Below are positions 25,288-36,589 of a DNA stretch of 64,000 nucleotides, piece by piece. The stretch is from Pseudomonadota bacterium (lineage in GTDB: Bacteria; Pseudomonadota; Gammaproteobacteria; Acidiferrobacterales; UBA6901): positions 23,695 to 87,694 of the forward strand of contig JAJYEE010000008.1 in assembly GCA_021790335.1 (NCBI GenBank). Reading direction: 5' to 3'. Made by a program: the position numbers and the translations under genes. Position 1 is the first letter of the stretch; each line of letters starts with the position of its first letter. Below the pieces are notes generated by a model. The model was given only the letters and a program-made list of their open reading frames with translations. It searched no databases and had not been told where the DNA came from.

Positions 25288-28173
25288 ATGGATACTCCCA
25301 CCCACAACGGCGGCTATCTGCGGATTCGCGGAGCGCGCACCCACAACCTCCAGAACATAGACGCCGATCTGCCGCGAGACCGGCTCATCGTCATAACCGG
25401 CCTTTCAGGGTCCGGAAAGTCTTCGCTCGCGTTCGACACCCTGTATGCCGAGGGTCAGCGACGCTATGTCGAATCGCTGTCCTCCTATGCTCGGCAGTTT
25501 CTTTCGATCATGGAGAAGCCGGACGTCGATCTGATCGAGGGACTGAGCCCGGCGATTTCCATCGAGCAGAAATCCGTCTCCCATAACCCGCGCTCGACCG
25601 TGGGAACGGTTACCGAAATCTACGATTATCTGCGTCTGCTTTATGCACGCGTAGGCGAACCCCGCTGTCCGGAGCACAAGCTTGCGCTGGACGCCCAGAC
25701 TGTCAGCCAGATGGTTGACCATATCATGGCACTTCCGGAGGGGACGCGTCTGATGCTGCTCGCACCGGTTGTGCATGAGCGCAAGGGGGAGCACGTTCAG
25801 CTTCTGGAAGGCCTGCGATCCCAGGGTTACATACGCGCGCGCATTGATGGCCGCGTGATTGAACTCGACGAAACCCCGGATCTGGAAAAGAACCAGAAGC
25901 ACAGCATCGAGGCGGTGGTAGATCGCATAGTGGTGCGGGCCGGACAGGAGCAGCGGCTTGCAGAATCGCTCGAGACCGGGCTCAAGCTTGGTGAAGGCGT
26001 AGTCCGTGCCGTTACCGTTCCGGAGGGATCTGGTCCGGCCGAGGAGCATCTTTTTTCCGCCCGCTATGCCTGCCCGCGGTGCGGCTACAGCCTGTCTGAA
26101 CTCGAGCCGCGCCTGTTCTCGTTCAACAACCCGGCCGGCGCCTGCCCGTCGTGCGACGGGCTCGGCGTGCGCCAGTTCTTCGATCCGCAGCGCATCGTGA
26201 CCGACCCCACTCTCAGTCTGCCCGCGGGTGCAATCCGCGGCTGGGACCGGCGCAACGCATTTTATTTCCACATGCTTGAATGTCTCGCCCGACACTACAA
26301 GTTCGATCTGGATGCACCGTTTGACGCACTTCCCGGGGAAGTGCGCAAGGTCATTCTCTATGGCAGCGCAGAAGAGCTGATTAGCTTTACGTATCTGAAC
26401 GACCGCGGCGGAGCACAGCGCCGCAGGCATCCGTTTGAAGGCGTCATTCCAAATATGGAACGACGCTTCCGTGAAACCGAATCCAATACCGTGCGTGAGG
26501 AACTTTCCAGATATCTCGGATCGCAACCCTGTCTGGACTGCAACGGCGCCCGCCTGCGGATCGAGGCGCGCAATGTGTTCGTCGATGGCAGGCCGATCCA
26601 CGAGATCACGCAGCTTCCGGTTGCCGCGGCACTGGCGTTCTTTCGCGCGCTTGCACTTTCGGGCCGGCGGCGTGAGATCGCCGACAAAATCGTCGCCGAA
26701 ATCGGCAACCGGCTGGGATTTCTCGTGAACGTAGGGCTCGATTATCTGACGCTGGCGCGCTCGGCACAGACCCTTTCCGGGGGCGAGGCACAGCGTATCC
26801 GCCTTGCTTCGCAGATAGGGGCCGGTTTGGTCGGCGTCATGTATGTGCTTGATGAGCCCTCCATAGGCCTGCACCAGCGCGACAATGCCCGCCTGCTGGA
26901 GACGCTGCGCCAGCTGCGCGACGTGGGAAACACCGTGATCGTCGTCGAGCACGACGAGGATGCGATCCGCGCTGCAGACTACGTGCTTGATATCGGCCCC
27001 GGCGCCGGCGTTCACGGCGGGCGGGTCGTAGCCCAGGGCCGGCCCGAGGAGATTGCCCGCCAGCCTGCATCGATCACGGGACGATACCTTTCCGGCGCGG
27101 AGCGTATCGCGGTTCCTGCACAGCGCGTGCAGAACGACAGTCAGCGCCAGCTTGTCATCCGCGGCGCGACGGGCAACAACCTGCAGGGCGTGGACGTGTC
27201 CATTCCGATCGGGCTTTTCACCTGCGTGACCGGTGTTTCCGGATCCGGAAAGTCGACACTCGTAAACGACACCCTGTTTGCGGCAACCGCACGGCATTTC
27301 CACGGAAGCAGCATCGAACCCGCCCCGTATGCGGCCATCGAAGGCCTGGAACAGCTGGACAAGGTCGTCGACATTGACCAGAGCCCTATCGGCCGCACGC
27401 CGCGGTCCAATCCCGCCACCTATACGGGACTTTTCACGCCGCTACGCGAACTGTTCGCCGGCACTCCGGAAGCGCGCACCCGCGGCTACACGCCGGGCCG
27501 ATTCTCCTTCAATGTGCGCGGCGGACGCTGCGAGGCATGTCAGGGCGATGGGTTGATAAAAGTGGAGATGCATTTCCTGCCCGACATATACGTGCCCTGT
27601 GACGTGTGCAAAGGCAAGCGCTACAACCGCGAAACCCTCGAAATCCGCTACAAGGGCAAGACCATCCATGAAGTGCTGAACATGACCGTGGAGGAAGCGT
27701 CAGAATTCTTCGATGCGATTCCGGTGATCCGACGCAAGCTCGAGACCCTGCTCGATGTCGGTCTTTCCTACATCACCCTGGGTCAGAGCGCCACCACCCT
27801 GTCAGGGGGCGAAGCACAGCGGGTCAAGCTTTCGCGCGAGCTGTCCAAGCGCGACACCGGTCAGACCCTCTACATACTCGACGAGCCGACTACCGGCCTG
27901 CACTTTCACGATATCAAGCAGCTGCTGGCGGTGCTGCACCGTCTGCGTGATCACGGCAATACGGTGGTGGTCATCGAGCACAACCTGGATGTCATCAAGA
28001 CCGCCGATTGGGTCATAGACCTCGGGCCCGAAGGAGGTGACGGCGGTGGCCGGGTCGTTGCGACCGGCACCCCCGAACATCTGGCGGCGCAGACCTCATC
28101 GCATACCGCCAGGTTCCTCGGACCGATACTGGCGCGCGAGGGCAGCGACGGCACGCAGCGCAAGATCGGCTGA
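25288..28173 (+). CDS. uvrA: UvrA, excinuclease ABC subunit A
   Basis: UvrA is the damage-sensing ABC-type ATPase of nucleotide excision repair. The 961-residue protein has two nucleotide-binding halves: Walker [10 protein letters not shown] and [12 protein letters not shown] signatures [16 protein letters not shown] and [15 protein letters not shown], and Walker [11 protein letters not shown] and [10 protein letters not shown]. Zinc sites are CPRCGYSL with CPSCDGLG, and CEACQGDG with CDVCKGKR. The length is typical (E. coli 940). No clear Shine-Dalgarno precedes the ATG, which is odd for a full-strength gene. It converges on the SAM hydrolase gene. Confidence 0.97.
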   Translation: MDTPTHNGGYLRIRGARTHNLQNIDADLPRDRLIVITGLSGSGKSSLAFDTLYAEGQRRYVESLSSYARQFLSIMEKPDVDLIEGLSPAISIEQKSVSHNPRSTVGTVTEIYDYLRLLYARVGEPRCPEHKLALDAQTVSQMVDHIMALPEGTRLMLLAPVVHERKGEHVQLLEGLRSQGYIRARIDGRVIELDETPDLEKNQKHSIEAVVDRIVVRAGQEQRLAESLETGLKLGEGVVRAVTVPEGSGPAEEHLFSARYACPRCGYSLSELEPRLFSFNNPAGACPSCDGLGVRQFFDPQRIVTDPTLSLPAGAIRGWDRRNAFYFHMLECLARHYKFDLDAPFDALPGEVRKVILYGSAEELISFTYLNDRGGAQRRRHPFEGVIPNMERRFRETESNTVREELSRYLGSQPCLDCNGARLRIEARNVFVDGRPIHEITQLPVAAALAFFRALALSGRRREIADKIVAEIGNRLGFLVNVGLDYLTLARSAQTLSGGEAQRIRLASQIGAGLVGVMYVLDEPSIGLHQRDNARLLETLRQLRDVGNTVIVVEHDEDAIRAADYVLDIGPGAGVHGGRVVAQGRPEEIARQPASITGRYLSGAERIAVPAQRVQNDSQRQLVIRGATGNNLQGVDVSIPIGLFTCVTGVSGSGKSTLVNDTLFAATARHFHGSSIEPAPYAAIEGLEQLDKVVDIDQSPIGRTPRSNPATYTGLFTPLRELFAGTPEARTRGYTPGRFSFNVRGGRCEACQGDGLIKVEMHFLPDIYVPCDVCKGKRYNRETLEIRYKGKTIHEVLNMTVEEASEFFDAIPVIRRKLETLLDVGLSYITLGQSATTLSGGEAQRVKLSRELSKRDTGQTLYILDEPTTGLHFHDIKQLLAVLHRLRDHGNTVVVIEHNLDVIKTADWVIDLGPEGGDGGGRVVATGTPEHLAAQTSSHTARFLGPILAREGSDGTQRKIG

Positions 28174-28360
28174 CCGGGACGCCAGACGCGTTTCATGTTT
28201 GCCCTCGGCATCGGAGGTACCGATCTGCAACCTAAAGCGGGGACGCGGGAAGCGCAACGCCCGAATGCATCTGCGTCGCGCCCGACACCAGGGGAACCCC
28301 GTTTCCGGGACAGGGAATCCAGCAGGTCGGGGTGCTGCCTGCTGTCGCGCAGCGGTTGCC

Positions 28361-29086
28361 CTACCCGATCTCTACCCGATCGCCAAGCTGCAGCCCGAGT
28401 GCATCCGCGGCACTGCCTTCATTGACGGCGATTTCGACAAGATCGCTGGAATTGTGATACCAGAATGCCTTTCCGGGCACCACGGCGCTGAAACTGGCAG
28501 CGTAGTGCAACGTCTGTCCCCGGACGCGCAGGACGCGCCCGGTCTCGGCGCGACCGGCAGGCAGTCCGGTGACCGCGTTTCCAAAGCCATCGATGTAGAT
28601 CACCTCAGGCAGTTCATCGGGCCACATTTCACCGTCGGGCGCAGCAAGGCTGGCGGGGCGGGCTTCGGGCAGCACCCCGCGTGTCAGGCCGGCAGCGACC
28701 GGCGCAAAAAGGTCGCGGCCGTGAAAGGTGCTGGACAGACGTGCCGGACGCCACAGGATCTCATAACAGTCGAGGCGCCCGGCGCGGCGCGCCAACACGT
28801 GAAACAGCCCGTTGTCCGGCCCGACGAACCAGCGCGCGTCGGCGTGTACGGCCACCGCGCGGCGCGTGCCGCCTACCCCGGGATCGACAACGCACAGAAA
28901 TACGGTCGAAGCCGGAAACGGCGAGAGGAGACTGGGGAGAAGATACGCGCCGGCACGGACGTCGTAGCGCGGAACGTCGTGAAGCAGATCGATGACCGGC
29001 ACGCCCGGTGCGGATTCCGCAAGCACCGCATGCAGCTGGCCCACGTAGGGGCCATTCAAACCGAAGTCGGTAAACAGCGCAATCAT
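28361..29086 (-). CDS. S-adenosyl-L-methionine hydrolase (DUF62/SAM hydroxide adenosyltransferase)
   Basis: A 241-residue protein of the family related to fluorinase and chlorinase. Family motifs are seen in order: MIALFTDFGLNGPYVGQLH, VVDPGVGGTRR, GPDNGLF, FHGRDLFAPVAAGL and YIDGFGNAVT. Characterised members without halogenase residues split SAM with water to adenosine and methionine. The start at 29086 matches the family N-terminus. It is convergent with uvrA and separated by a terminator from the ribosomal operon to its right. Probably cytoplasmic. Confidence 0.88.
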   Translation of the reverse strand: MIALFTDFGLNGPYVGQLHAVLAESAPGVPVIDLLHDVPRYDVRAGAYLLPSLLSPFPASTVFLCVVDPGVGGTRRAVAVHADARWFVGPDNGLFHVLARRAGRLDCYEILWRPARLSSTFHGRDLFAPVAAGLTRGVLPEARPASLAAPDGEMWPDELPEVIYIDGFGNAVTGLPAGRAETGRVLRVRGQTLHYAASFSAVVPGKAFWYHNSSDLVEIAVNEGSAADALGLQLGDRVEIG

Positions 29087-29125
29087 GGGGCCATGGTAGC
29101 AGAGCCCGGGAAAAGCGTAATCGGC

Positions 29126-29158
29126 AAAAAACAAGGGCCGGGTATAAACCTGGCCCTT
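29126..29158 (-). terminator. Terminator closing the alpha (rpsM-rplQ) operon
   Basis: A 10-bp stem with one mismatch (AAGGGCCAGG / CCCGGCCCTT, 6-nt loop), followed on the minus strand by GTTTTTT, about 80 bp past the rplQ stop. Confidence 0.9.
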
Positions 29159-29238
29159 TGGGGATCCACATCTGGACTGCCAAGGCTTTAGCCTGCGGTA
29201 CCGGCGGCCGCCCTGCGGCCGTTCCGGCGACCCGAAAA

Positions 29239-29649
29239 TCAGGACTTGGCTACTGCTCCCGCAGCAGGTGCAGCTTCATCGGCACCGGTCTCGGGACGGT
29301 CAACGAGCTGGACCAGCGCCATGGGGGCGTTGTCCCCGGTGCGATAGCCGAATTTCAGGATGCGCAGATATCCACCTGGCCGGTTGCGGTAGCGGACGCC
29401 GAGGACATCGAACAGCTTCGTCACTACCTCGCGGTCCCGCAGGCGTGCGTAGGCCAGCCGGCGGTTCGCGACGCTCGCTGACTTCGCCAGGGTGATGAGG
29501 GGCTCGGCAACGCGCCGCAGTTCCTTCGCCTTGGGAAGGGTGGTCCGAATCTGCTCATGGCGGAACAGCGACGCTGCCATGTTCTTGAACAGCGCTTCGC
29601 GATGGCTGCTGGTGCGATTGAGCTTACGACCGCTCTTATGATGACGCAT
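29239..29649 (-). CDS. rplQ: 50S ribosomal protein L17
   Basis: L17 sits at the solvent side of the large subunit near the exit tunnel. The 136-residue product begins [20 protein letters not shown] and contains [20 protein letters not shown], both hallmark segments. It is slightly longer than E. coli L17 (127) owing to an Ala/Glu-rich tail. It is the last gene of rpsM-rpsK-rpsD-rpoA-rplQ and is followed by a terminator. Confidence 0.97.
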   Translation of the reverse strand: MRHHKSGRKLNRTSSHREALFKNMAASLFRHEQIRTTLPKAKELRRVAEPLITLAKSASVANRRLAYARLRDREVVTKLFDVLGVRYRNRPGGYLRILKFGYRTGDNAPMALVQLVDRPETGADEAAPAAGAVAKS

Positions 29650-29667
29650 TTGCTTATACCTCTTCCG

Positions 29668-30672
29668 TCAAGCGGATTCCTTCTCCGGGGCCTTGGCCTT
29701 GATCGACATCGGCGGCCAGTTCTCAAGCTTCATGCCCAGCGACAGCTGATGCGTGGCGAGGACGTCCTTGATCTCGGTCAGCGACTTCTTGCCAAGATTT
29801 GGCGTCTTGAGCAGTTCCACCTCGGTACGTTGCACCAGATCCCCGATGTAGAAAATGTTCTCGGCCTTCAGGCAGTTCGCCGAACGCACCGTGAGTTCCA
29901 GATCATCGACCGGACGCAGCAGCAGTGGGTTGATGTTAGGCGCGGGCGACTCGATAGCCTTGGTTTCGGGACTCTTCAGATCCACAAAAATGGAAATCTG
30001 GTCCTGCAGGATGTTCGCCGCCCGGCGCACCGCTTCCTCCGGATCGATCGCACCGTTGGTCTCGATATCGAGAACCAGCTTGTCCAGGTCGGTACGCTGC
30101 TCAACGCGCGCATTCTCCACCGTGTAGGAAACACGCCGCACAGGACTGAACGAGGCATCCAGCTGCATGACCCCGATTTCCCGGCTCTCTTCCGCGGACC
30201 GCGCAGTCACCGGCTGGTAGCCGCGGCCGCGCATGATCCTCAGGTCCATGGAGATCGAGCCGCCCTTGGTAAGCGTGGCGATCAGATGCCCGGGATTGAC
30301 GACCTCTACGTCCTGGTCAAGGCTGATATCACCAGCCGTTACCGGGCCGGGGCCCTTCTTCGCGAGCTTCAGGGTTGTTTCATGGCGGCTGCCGTGCATG
30401 CGCAGCGCCAGCGACTTGAGGTTCAACAGGATGTCGATGACATCTTCCTGCACGCCCTCCAGGCTGGAGTATTCATGCAGCACGCCCTCGATCTTGACCT
30501 CGGTGATGGCACATCCGGGCATCGATGACAGAAGTATCCGGCGCAGGGCATTGCCGAGCGTGTAGCCGAATCCCCGCTCGAGCGGCTCCAGCGTGATTTT
30601 AGCGCGCGCAACCCCCAGGCTTTGCACGTCGACCAGCCTCGGTTTGAGAAATTCCGTTGCAGAACTCTGCAT
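29668..30672 (-). CDS. rpoA: RNA polymerase alpha subunit
   Basis: The 334-residue alpha subunit nucleates RNA polymerase assembly and contacts UP elements and activators. The N-terminal domain (about 1-230) contains [20 protein letters not shown]; a linker leads to the C-terminal domain with [20 protein letters not shown] and [19 protein letters not shown]. It is located between rpsD and rplQ in the standard alpha operon, 30 bp after rpsD. Confidence 0.98.
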   Translation of the reverse strand: MQSSATEFLKPRLVDVQSLGVARAKITLEPLERGFGYTLGNALRRILLSSMPGCAITEVKIEGVLHEYSSLEGVQEDVIDILLNLKSLALRMHGSRHETTLKLAKKGPGPVTAGDISLDQDVEVVNPGHLIATLTKGGSISMDLRIMRGRGYQPVTARSAEESREIGVMQLDASFSPVRRVSYTVENARVEQRTDLDKLVLDIETNGAIDPEEAVRRAANILQDQISIFVDLKSPETKAIESPAPNINPLLLRPVDDLELTVRSANCLKAENIFYIGDLVQRTEVELLKTPNLGKKSLTEIKDVLATHQLSLGMKLENWPPMSIKAKAPEKESA

Positions 30673-30702
30673 AGTGTGTCCTCGCTTGAACCAGTGCCGC
30701 TA

Positions 30703-31329
30703 CTACTTCGAGTAGAGGGCGACGACCAGGTGTTCGTTGATGTCGGACGGCAGGTCCCCGCGCTCGGGCACAGCCTTGAAGATGCCCTTCATTGCCTTGG
30801 AGTCGACCTCGACCCATTCAGGGAACCCTCGCTGCTCGGCAGCTTCCAGCGCGGCCTTGATACGCAGCTGCTCTTTGGCCGACGAGGTAATCTCGATCAC
30901 GTCGCTGGCACGCACCTGATAAGACGGGATGTTGGTGCGCTTGCCGTTGACCAGGATCGCATTGTGCCGCACAAGCTGGCGCGCCTCGGTACGCGAGACC
31001 CCGAAACCCATCCGGAACACCACATTGTCCAGGCGGCTCTCGAGCAGAATGAGCAGGTTCTCGCCGGTCGAGCCGCGACGCCGGTCGGATTCGGCGTAAT
31101 AGTTGGCAAACTGCCGCTCGAGAATCCCGTAAATCCGGCGCAGCTTCTGTTTTTCACGCAGCTGTGCACCGTAATCCGAGGCACGACCACGCCGCTGGCC
31201 GTGCTGGCCGGGAGCATAGGCGCGCTTTTCGACCGGACACTTTTCGGTAAAGCACTTCTCGCCTTTGAGGAAAAGCTTGCCTCCCTCGCGGCGACATTGA
31301 CGGCATTTCGAATCGGTATAGCGTGCCAC
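30703..31329 (-). CDS. rpsD: 30S ribosomal protein S4
   Basis: S4 is a primary 16S rRNA binder that shapes the 5' domain and influences decoding accuracy; in E. coli it also represses the alpha operon. The 208-residue product has the Cys-containing N-terminal segment [18 protein letters not shown] and the S4 RNA-binding domain [20 protein letters not shown]. Unlike E. coli S4, the N-terminus shows a possible zinc-binding set CRQC...C...C. Confidence 0.97.
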   Translation of the reverse strand: MARYTDSKCRQCRREGGKLFLKGEKCFTEKCPVEKRAYAPGQHGQRRGRASDYGAQLREKQKLRRIYGILERQFANYYAESDRRRGSTGENLLILLESRLDNVVFRMGFGVSRTEARQLVRHNAILVNGKRTNIPSYQVRASDVIEITSSAKEQLRIKAALEAAEQRGFPEWVEVDSKAMKGIFKAVPERGDLPSDINEHLVVALYSK

Positions 31330-31356
31330 GTAATTCTCCGTTAATTCCGCAAGGCT

Positions 31357-31761
31357 TTAGACGCGACGTCTCTTGGCCGGACGACACCCGTTGTGCGGAA
31401 TCGGTGTGACGTCAATGATGTTGCTGATTTCGTAACCGATGACATGCAGCGCACGCACCGCCGAGTCGCGCCCTGGTCCCGGACCCTTCACCTTGATCTC
31501 CAGCGCCTTGACGCCGAACTCCTGAGCCGCACGCCCGGCCTTGTCGGCAGCGACCTGCGCGGCAAACGGCGTGCTTTTGCGCGAGCCCTTGAATCCGGCC
31601 CCGCCGGCCGTCGCCCAGGACAGCACGTTTCCCTGGCGATCGGTTATCGTGATGATGGTGTTGTTGAACGATGCATGAATATGCGCTATGCCTTCCGCAA
31701 CACTTTTGCGGACGCGCTTCTTCGCCTTCGGTGCAGCGACATTCGTGGTTGCATTAGCCAT
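31357..31761 (-). CDS. rpsK: 30S ribosomal protein S11
   Basis: S11 lines the platform near the E-site mRNA. The 134-residue protein has [19 protein letters not shown] and the C-terminal [20 protein letters not shown] typical of the family. The N-terminal [10 protein letters not shown] stretch is basic. It lies between rpsM and rpsD. Confidence 0.97.
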   Translation of the reverse strand: MANATTNVAAPKAKKRVRKSVAEGIAHIHASFNNTIITITDRQGNVLSWATAGGAGFKGSRKSTPFAAQVAADKAGRAAQEFGVKALEIKVKGPGPGRDSAVRALHVIGYEISNIIDVTPIPHNGCRPAKRRRV

Positions 31762-31782
31762 TCGGATTCCCGGAAAACCAGT

Positions 31783-32139
31783 CTATTTTCTGATTGCTTT
31801 GCGCGGACCCTTGCGGGTGCGGGCGTTTGTGCGGGTGCGCTGACCACGCACCGGCAGACCACGGCGATGGCGCAGCCCGCGGTAGGTGCCCAGATCCATC
31901 AGGCGCTTGATGTTCATCGACACCGTACGCCGCAGGTCTCCCTCCACCGTAAACTTGGCCACCTCGGCACGCAGCTTGTCGACCTCTGCATCGGTGAGGT
32001 CCTTGACCTTGGTGGTTGAGGCGATTCCGGCGCCCGTGCAAATCAGGTGAGCGCGTGGACGGCCGACGCCATAAATGGAGGTCAGCGCGATTTCAACGTG
32101 CTTATGATTCGGTATATTGATGCCTGCAATACGGGCCAT
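31783..32139 (-). CDS. rpsM: 30S ribosomal protein S13
   Basis: S13 sits in the head of the small subunit, bridging to L5 and touching P-site tRNA. The 118-residue product begins [20 protein letters not shown] and ends with the basic [19 protein letters not shown] tail. The length equals E. coli S13. It is the first gene of the alpha operon, 87 bp after rpmJ. Confidence 0.97.
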   Translation of the reverse strand: MARIAGINIPNHKHVEIALTSIYGVGRPRAHLICTGAGIASTTKVKDLTDAEVDKLRAEVAKFTVEGDLRRTVSMNIKRLMDLGTYRGLRHRRGLPVRGQRTRTNARTRKGPRKAIRK

Positions 32140-32226
32140 TCAACCTATCTCCAGCTCTGCTTTTTCCGCGCGGAAACGCGGAAGAATACTTCCATTACAC
32201 TAAAAAATCAACGGCGGTACTGCCGC
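32140..32226 (-). promoter_or_regulatory. Leader between rpmJ and rpsM (possible S4-responsive site)
   Basis: This 87-nt gap contains a weak GCGG-CCGC hairpin, a TTTTTT run and the 14-bp palindrome TTTCCGCGCGGAAA before the rpsM ribosome-binding site. In E. coli the S4 target that controls the alpha operon lies here; a matching pseudoknot cannot be shown by eye. Confidence 0.3.
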
Positions 32227-32340
32227 TCAACCCTGACGCTGCTTATGTGTCGGGTCCGAGCAGATGATGCGTACCACACGCTTGCGCCGCACAACCTTGC
32301 AGTTGCGACAAAGTTTCTTGACGGAAGCCCTAACCTTCAT
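32227..32340 (-). CDS. rpmJ: 50S ribosomal protein L36
   Basis: A 37-residue protein: [20 protein letters not shown] continuing into [17 protein letters not shown]. Three Cys and one His (CRNC...C...H) form the zinc ribbon of the metal-binding (C+) type of L36. It lies between secY and rpsM, as expected, and has AAAGAG just upstream of the start. Confidence 0.96.
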   Translation of the reverse strand: MKVRASVKKLCRNCKVVRRKRVVRIICSDPTHKQRQG

Positions 32341-32386
32341 CTCTTTTTGCTCCAATTGGGGATGCTTGATGAACCGCTGTCCCTGC

Positions 32387-33739
32387 TCAGTGGATTCCCA
32401 TCCCGCCGCCGGTCAGATTGGCCCTCTTCAACAGGCTCTCATACTGATGGGACATCAGATGCGCCTGCACCTGGGCCATGAAATCCATGCACACGACCAC
32501 GATGATCAGCAGCGATGTGCCACCGAAATAAAACGGCACGTTCCATTTGACGATCAGAAACTCCGGCAGAAGACACACCAGGGTCACATAGAGCGCCCCC
32601 GCAAGAGTCAGGCGGGACATGACGCCGTCGATATAACGCGCGCTCTGCTCGCCAGGCCGGATTCCCGGAATGAACGCACCCGACTTCTTCAGGTTATCCG
32701 CGGTCTCCTTGGGATTGAACACCATGGCCGTATAGAAGAAACAGAAAAATATGATCGCGGTCGCATACAGAATCACGTAGATCGGCTGTCCGGGGGAAAG
32801 CGTGGTGGCGACATCGCGCAGCCAGCCCATGCCCTTGGTGCGCCCGAACCAGCTGCCCAGCGTGGCTGGAAACAGGATGATGCTCGACGCAAAAATCGGC
32901 GGAATCACACCCGACATATTGATCTTCAGGGGCAGATGGCTGGTCTGGCCCGCATACATCCTGCGCCCCTGCTGCCGCTTGGCATAGTTCACCGTTATGC
33001 GGCGCTGTCCGCGCTCGACAAACACCACAAAACCCGTCACTGCGATGGCGATCACGAACAGCACCAGGACGAACAGCGGCTGGAACGATCCGGTGCGTGC
33101 CAGCTCGAGCGTGCTGCCGATCGCACGCGGCAGTCCCGCTATGATCCCCGAGAAAATGATCATCGACATGCCATTGCCGATGCCACGCTCGGTCATCTGC
33201 TCTCCGAGCCACATCAGGAACATCGTTCCGCTGACCAGCGTTATGACCGATACGAGCTTGAATCCGATACCCGGTGATATGACAACCGGAACTCCGCCGG
33301 AATGCTGCCCGGCCAGCGCGATGGATATGCCCAGGGCCTGGAACATCGCCAGGAACACCGTGGCGTAACGCGTGTACTGCGTGATCTTGCGGCGTCCTGA
33401 CTCACCTTCCTTCTTGAGCTCCTCCAGGGAGGGGATGACCGTGGTGAGCAGCTGCATGATGATCGACGCCGAGATATAGGGCATTACTCCCAGCGCGAAC
33501 ACCGAGAACCTGCCGAGCGCCCCGCCCGAAAACATGTTGAACAGACCGACGATCGAGCCCTGGTTCTGACGGAACAGCTCGGCCAAAGCCGCCGCATTGA
33601 TTCCCGGCACCGGAATATGCGTGCCGATGCGGAAGACCACCAGCGCCGCAAGCACGAAGAGCATGCGCTGCTTGAGGTCTGTCAGCTTCCCGCCAAGCAG
33701 ACCTGTACCGGCCCCGGAACGTGCGTCTTTGCGCGGCAT
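32387..33739 (-). CDS. secY: SecY, protein translocase channel subunit
   Basis: SecY forms the ten-helix protein-conducting channel with SecE (encoded at 59197-59547) and SecG. The 450-residue product has hydrophobic segments throughout, starting with [20 protein letters not shown], the plug-containing periplasmic loop after it ([20 protein letters not shown]) and the cytoplasmic loops used by SecA and the ribosome. Its ATG overlaps the rplO stop by 1 bp. The length is like E. coli SecY (443). Confidence 0.98.
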   Translation of the reverse strand: MPRKDARSGAGTGLLGGKLTDLKQRMLFVLAALVVFRIGTHIPVPGINAAALAELFRQNQGSIVGLFNMFSGGALGRFSVFALGVMPYISASIIMQLLTTVIPSLEELKKEGESGRRKITQYTRYATVFLAMFQALGISIALAGQHSGGVPVVISPGIGFKLVSVITLVSGTMFLMWLGEQMTERGIGNGMSMIIFSGIIAGLPRAIGSTLELARTGSFQPLFVLVLFVIAIAVTGFVVFVERGQRRITVNYAKRQQGRRMYAGQTSHLPLKINMSGVIPPIFASSIILFPATLGSWFGRTKGMGWLRDVATTLSPGQPIYVILYATAIIFFCFFYTAMVFNPKETADNLKKSGAFIPGIRPGEQSARYIDGVMSRLTLAGALYVTLVCLLPEFLIVKWNVPFYFGGTSLLIIVVVCMDFMAQVQAHLMSHQYESLLKRANLTGGGMGIH

Positions 33740-34173
33740 CAGTCCTCGACCTTTCCACCGGCCCGAGTGATGGCTGCCAAGGCACCCTTGGTAGCGGCAA
33801 TGCCCTTGAGGGTGACCGGCCGCTCCAGCGTGCCCGCCAGAAACACCTTGGCACGCAAAACATCGCTCGCAACGAGATTGGCAGCCTTGAGTGCCGCCAG
33901 ATCGATGACGTCGACATCGAGTTTGCCGAGCGCATGCAGCCGCACTTCACCAATCAGCGCCTGCTGCTTCGAGCGGAAGCCGCGCTTCGGCAAGCGCCGC
34001 TGCAGGGGCATCTGTCCGCCCTCGAAACCGACCTTGTGATATCCGCCGGCGCGCGCACGTTGACCCTTGTGGCCGCGACCTGCAGTCTTGCCCAAGCCGG
34101 AACCGCCGCCACGTCCCACGCGCTTCGGCCCTGATTTGCTGCCGGCGGTAGGTTTGAGTGTGTTGAGCCGCAT
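33739..34173 (-). CDS. rplO: 50S ribosomal protein L15
   Basis: L15 is an internal large-subunit protein with a long basic extension. The 144 residues begin [20 protein letters not shown], with the Gly-rich [20 protein letters not shown] and the [18 protein letters not shown] segment typical of L15. The length equals E. coli. It is translationally coupled to secY. Confidence 0.97.
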   Translation of the reverse strand: MRLNTLKPTAGSKSGPKRVGRGGGSGLGKTAGRGHKGQRARAGGYHKVGFEGGQMPLQRRLPKRGFRSKQQALIGEVRLHALGKLDVDVIDLAALKAANLVASDVLRAKVFLAGTLERPVTLKGIAATKGALAAITRAGGKVED

Positions 34174-34175
34174 TG

Positions 34176-34382
34176 TCAGACTTCCTCGAACTTAACCATG
34201 TACGCCACCTTGTCGATCATGCCGCGAATGGCGGGCGTATCTTCAACTTCTACGGTGTGCCGGATCCGGCGCAGCCCGAGACCTTTGACGCAGGCGATAT
34301 GCCGCTTGCCGGTTCCGAAGGGGCTGCGGAACAGAGTTACTCTCAGTTTCTTTCCAGCACCGGTTTTCTGTGTTTTGGCCAC
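34176..34382 (-). CDS. rpmD: 50S ribosomal protein L30
   Basis: A 68-residue protein: [20 protein letters not shown] and [20 protein letters not shown] are diagnostic for L30. No ATG exists in a suitable place; the start must be the GTG at 34382, which gives about nine more N-terminal residues ([10 protein letters not shown] read as Met-Ala-Lys) than E. coli L30 (59). It fits tightly between rpsE (11 bp) and rplO (2 bp). Confidence 0.93.
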   Translation of the reverse strand: MAKTQKTGAGKKLRVTLFRSPFGTGKRHIACVKGLGLRRIRHTVEVEDTPAIRGMIDKVAYMVKFEEV

Positions 34383-34393
34383 AGCCGCGCTCC

Positions 34394-34900
34394 TTATCCG
34401 GTGATTTCCTCCACCGTCTTGCCGCGCTTGGCGGCGATCCCGGCGGGGTTGTTGATTGCCTGCAGTGCCTTGATGGTGGCACGAACGACGTTGATCGGAT
34501 TGCTGGAACCGATGCACTTGGCCAGAACATCATTCACGCCGGCCACTTCGAACACGGCCCGCATGGCACCGCCAGCAATGATCCCCGTGCCTTCCGAAGC
34601 GGGCCGCATCACGACCCTGGCTGCACCATGCCGACCCGCAACAGGATAGTGCAGGGTGCCTTTCTTCAGGCTGACCTTCACCAGGTTGCGACGCGCGTCG
34701 TCCATGGCCTTCTGCACCGCCACCGGCACCTCGCGCGCCTTACCCTGGCCCAGGCCGACACGGCCGTCACCGTCGCCCACGACGGTCAGAGCCGCGAAAC
34801 CGAACTGCCGGCCACCCTTGACCACCTTGGCAACACGATTGACGCTTATCAGCTTTTCGCGGAGATTGTCTCCGCGCCCTTCGTTATTGGAATCCGCCAC
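34394..34900 (-). CDS. rpsE: 30S ribosomal protein S5
   Basis: S5 lies at the mRNA entry side and affects decoding accuracy. The 168-residue product contains [20 protein letters not shown] (the dsRNA-binding-like N-terminal domain and spectinomycin loop region), [20 protein letters not shown] and [20 protein letters not shown]. The length matches E. coli (167). Confidence 0.97.
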   Translation of the reverse strand: MADSNNEGRGDNLREKLISVNRVAKVVKGGRQFGFAALTVVGDGDGRVGLGQGKAREVPVAVQKAMDDARRNLVKVSLKKGTLHYPVAGRHGAARVVMRPASEGTGIIAGGAMRAVFEVAGVNDVLAKCIGSSNPINVVRATIKALQAINNPAGIAAKRGKTVEEITG

Positions 34901-34911
34901 CTTGCTCGCCC

Positions 34912-35265
34912 TCAGAATTCCAGGCCGTTTTCGCGCGCTGCATCAGCAAGCGCCTTCACACGGCCGTGGTACTTGAACCCAGATCGATCGAACGCCACAC
35001 GCGTCACGCCCGCAGCCTTTGCCTTCTCTGCTATGCGCTTTCCGATCGCGCCTGCGGCGGCAACGTTGCCCCCGGACTTCAGCTGTTTGCGCACTTCCGT
35101 CTCCAGCGTCGAGGCGCTGGCCAGAACGCGGCCACCGCTCGGGTCGATGACCTGCGCGTAAATGTGACGCGGGGTGCGATGCACACACAGCCGGGCGGCC
35201 TGCAGAACCGCAATTCTCTGCCGTGTCTTGTGATTGCGCCGTGCGCGTGCCTGTGCTTTGTTCAT
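34912..35265 (-). CDS. rplR: 50S ribosomal protein L18
   Basis: L18 binds 5S rRNA in the central protuberance. The 117-residue protein has a basic N-terminus ([16 protein letters not shown]), then [20 protein letters not shown] and [20 protein letters not shown], both conserved. The length equals E. coli. It lies between rplF and rpsE in the spc operon. Confidence 0.97.
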   Translation of the reverse strand: MNKAQARARRNHKTRQRIAVLQAARLCVHRTPRHIYAQVIDPSGGRVLASASTLETEVRKQLKSGGNVAAAGAIGKRIAEKAKAAGVTRVAFDRSGFKYHGRVKALADAARENGLEF

Positions 35266-35300
35266 GGTTGACTCGGCTACCTCGACAATGACCTTTAAGA

Positions 35301-35834
35301 CTACTTCTTCTTGGCCTCTTTACGGACCACGTGCTCATCGGAATAGCGCACGCCCTTGCCCTTGTACGGCTCCGGTTCGCGGTAGCGGCGGATCTCCGAC
35401 GCCACCTGACCGACCTTCTGCTTGTCGGCACCCCGCACCACGATCTCGGTCTGACTGGGCGTTTCTATCGTGATGCCTTCGGGAATCGCATAGACCACCG
35501 GATGTGAGAAGCCGAGTGACAGATTGAGGTTCTTGCCCTGCACCGCCGCACGGTAACCCACGCCGACGATAGTAAGCTTCTTTTCGAAGCCCTTGCTTAC
35601 CCCGGTGACCATGTTGCTCACCAGCGCACGCGTCGTTCCCGACATGGCATTGGAAATGGTACTTTCGTCCATCGCCTCGAAGGTGGCGCTATCCCCGTCC
35701 AGCGACATCTTGACCAGCGGGTGGAGGTTGTACTGAAGCTGTCCCTTGGGCCCCTTGACGCTCAGCACGCCGGCTGCAAGCTTGGCATCGACACCCTTCG
35801 GAATGCTGACCGGATATTTTGCAATTCTTGACAC
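35301..35834 (-). CDS. rplF: 50S ribosomal protein L6
   Basis: L6 sits at the base of the L7/L12 stalk near the factor-binding site. The 177-residue protein has two similar domains; diagnostic are [14 protein letters not shown] at the start and [20 protein letters not shown] near the end. The length equals E. coli L6. Confidence 0.97.
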   Translation of the reverse strand: MSRIAKYPVSIPKGVDAKLAAGVLSVKGPKGQLQYNLHPLVKMSLDGDSATFEAMDESTISNAMSGTTRALVSNMVTGVSKGFEKKLTIVGVGYRAAVQGKNLNLSLGFSHPVVYAIPEGITIETPSQTEIVVRGADKQKVGQVASEIRRYREPEPYKGKGVRYSDEHVVRKEAKKK

Positions 35835-35847
35835 TGTTCTGCACCTA

Positions 35848-36243
35848 TCAGGAAACGACGCACAGCACTTCGCCGCCGAGCCCGGCCTTGCGCGCGGCCC
35901 GGTCGGTCATGATGCCCCGCGAGGTCGAAACGATGGCCACGCCCAGACCGCCACTCACCAGCGGCAGACTGTCCTTGCCCCGGTACCTGCGGCAACCCGG
36001 CGTGCTGACACGCTGGATGCGTTCGATGACCGGGCTTCCGGCATAATATTTGAGGCGCACTTCAAGAACGGGTTTGCCACCGGAGTCGACGACCCTGAAG
36101 TCCTCGATGTAGCCTTCGTCTTTCAGCACCTGCGCGATCGCCTGCTTGATCGTGGACGAAGGCATCCGCACGCCGATCTTCTCGGCTGCCTGGCCGTTGC
36201 GAATGTAGGTCAGCATATCGGCTATGGGGTCGGTCATGCTCAT
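35848..36243 (-). CDS. rpsH: 30S ribosomal protein S8
   Basis: S8 binds the central domain of 16S rRNA and in E. coli represses the spc operon. The 131 residues begin [20 protein letters not shown] and end [20 protein letters not shown] followed by [13 protein letters not shown], all family hallmarks. The ATG is 33 bp after rpsN. Confidence 0.97.
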   Translation of the reverse strand: MSMTDPIADMLTYIRNGQAAEKIGVRMPSSTIKQAIAQVLKDEGYIEDFRVVDSGGKPVLEVRLKYYAGSPVIERIQRVSTPGCRRYRGKDSLPLVSGGLGVAIVSTSRGIMTDRAARKAGLGGEVLCVVS

Positions 36244-36276
36244 AAATGGCTGTTCCTGTCTGTGCTCTGTTCGCCG

Positions 36277-36582
36277 CTACCAGCTGGCCTTGACAACACC
36301 CGGAGCTTCGCCGCGCATCATCACTTCACGCAGCTTGCTGCGGCTCAATCCGAATTTGCGGTAATAGCCGCGTGCGCGCCCGGTTACGGCGCAGCGGTTG
36401 CGAATGCGGCTACGGCTCGAGTCCCGCGGCAGCTTCTGCAGCTCGAACTGAGCCTGATAACGCTCTTCGTCGCCGATCTTCATGTCGCAGATCATGGCCT
36501 TGAGCTCGGCGCGCCGCTTGGCATACTTCGCCACCAGCACCTTGCGCTTCTCGTCGCGCAAAACCATCGATTTCTTTGCCAT
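36277..36582 (-). CDS. rpsN: 30S ribosomal protein S14 (zinc-independent type)
   Basis: S14 is in the small-subunit head. The 101-residue product (E. coli 101) begins [20 protein letters not shown] and ends [20 protein letters not shown]. It lacks the two CxxC pairs of short S14, so it is the zinc-free C- form, in contrast to the zinc-type L36 encoded in the same block. Confidence 0.97.
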   Translation of the reverse strand: MAKKSMVLRDEKRKVLVAKYAKRRAELKAMICDMKIGDEERYQAQFELQKLPRDSSRSRIRNRCAVTGRARGYYRKFGLSRSKLREVMMRGEAPGVVKASW

Positions 36583-36589
36583 GTATCCC

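Noticed and set aside
25405..27303. A long minus-strand frame inside uvrA
   Set aside because: Reverse-strand shadow of uvrA with no plausible start or homology.
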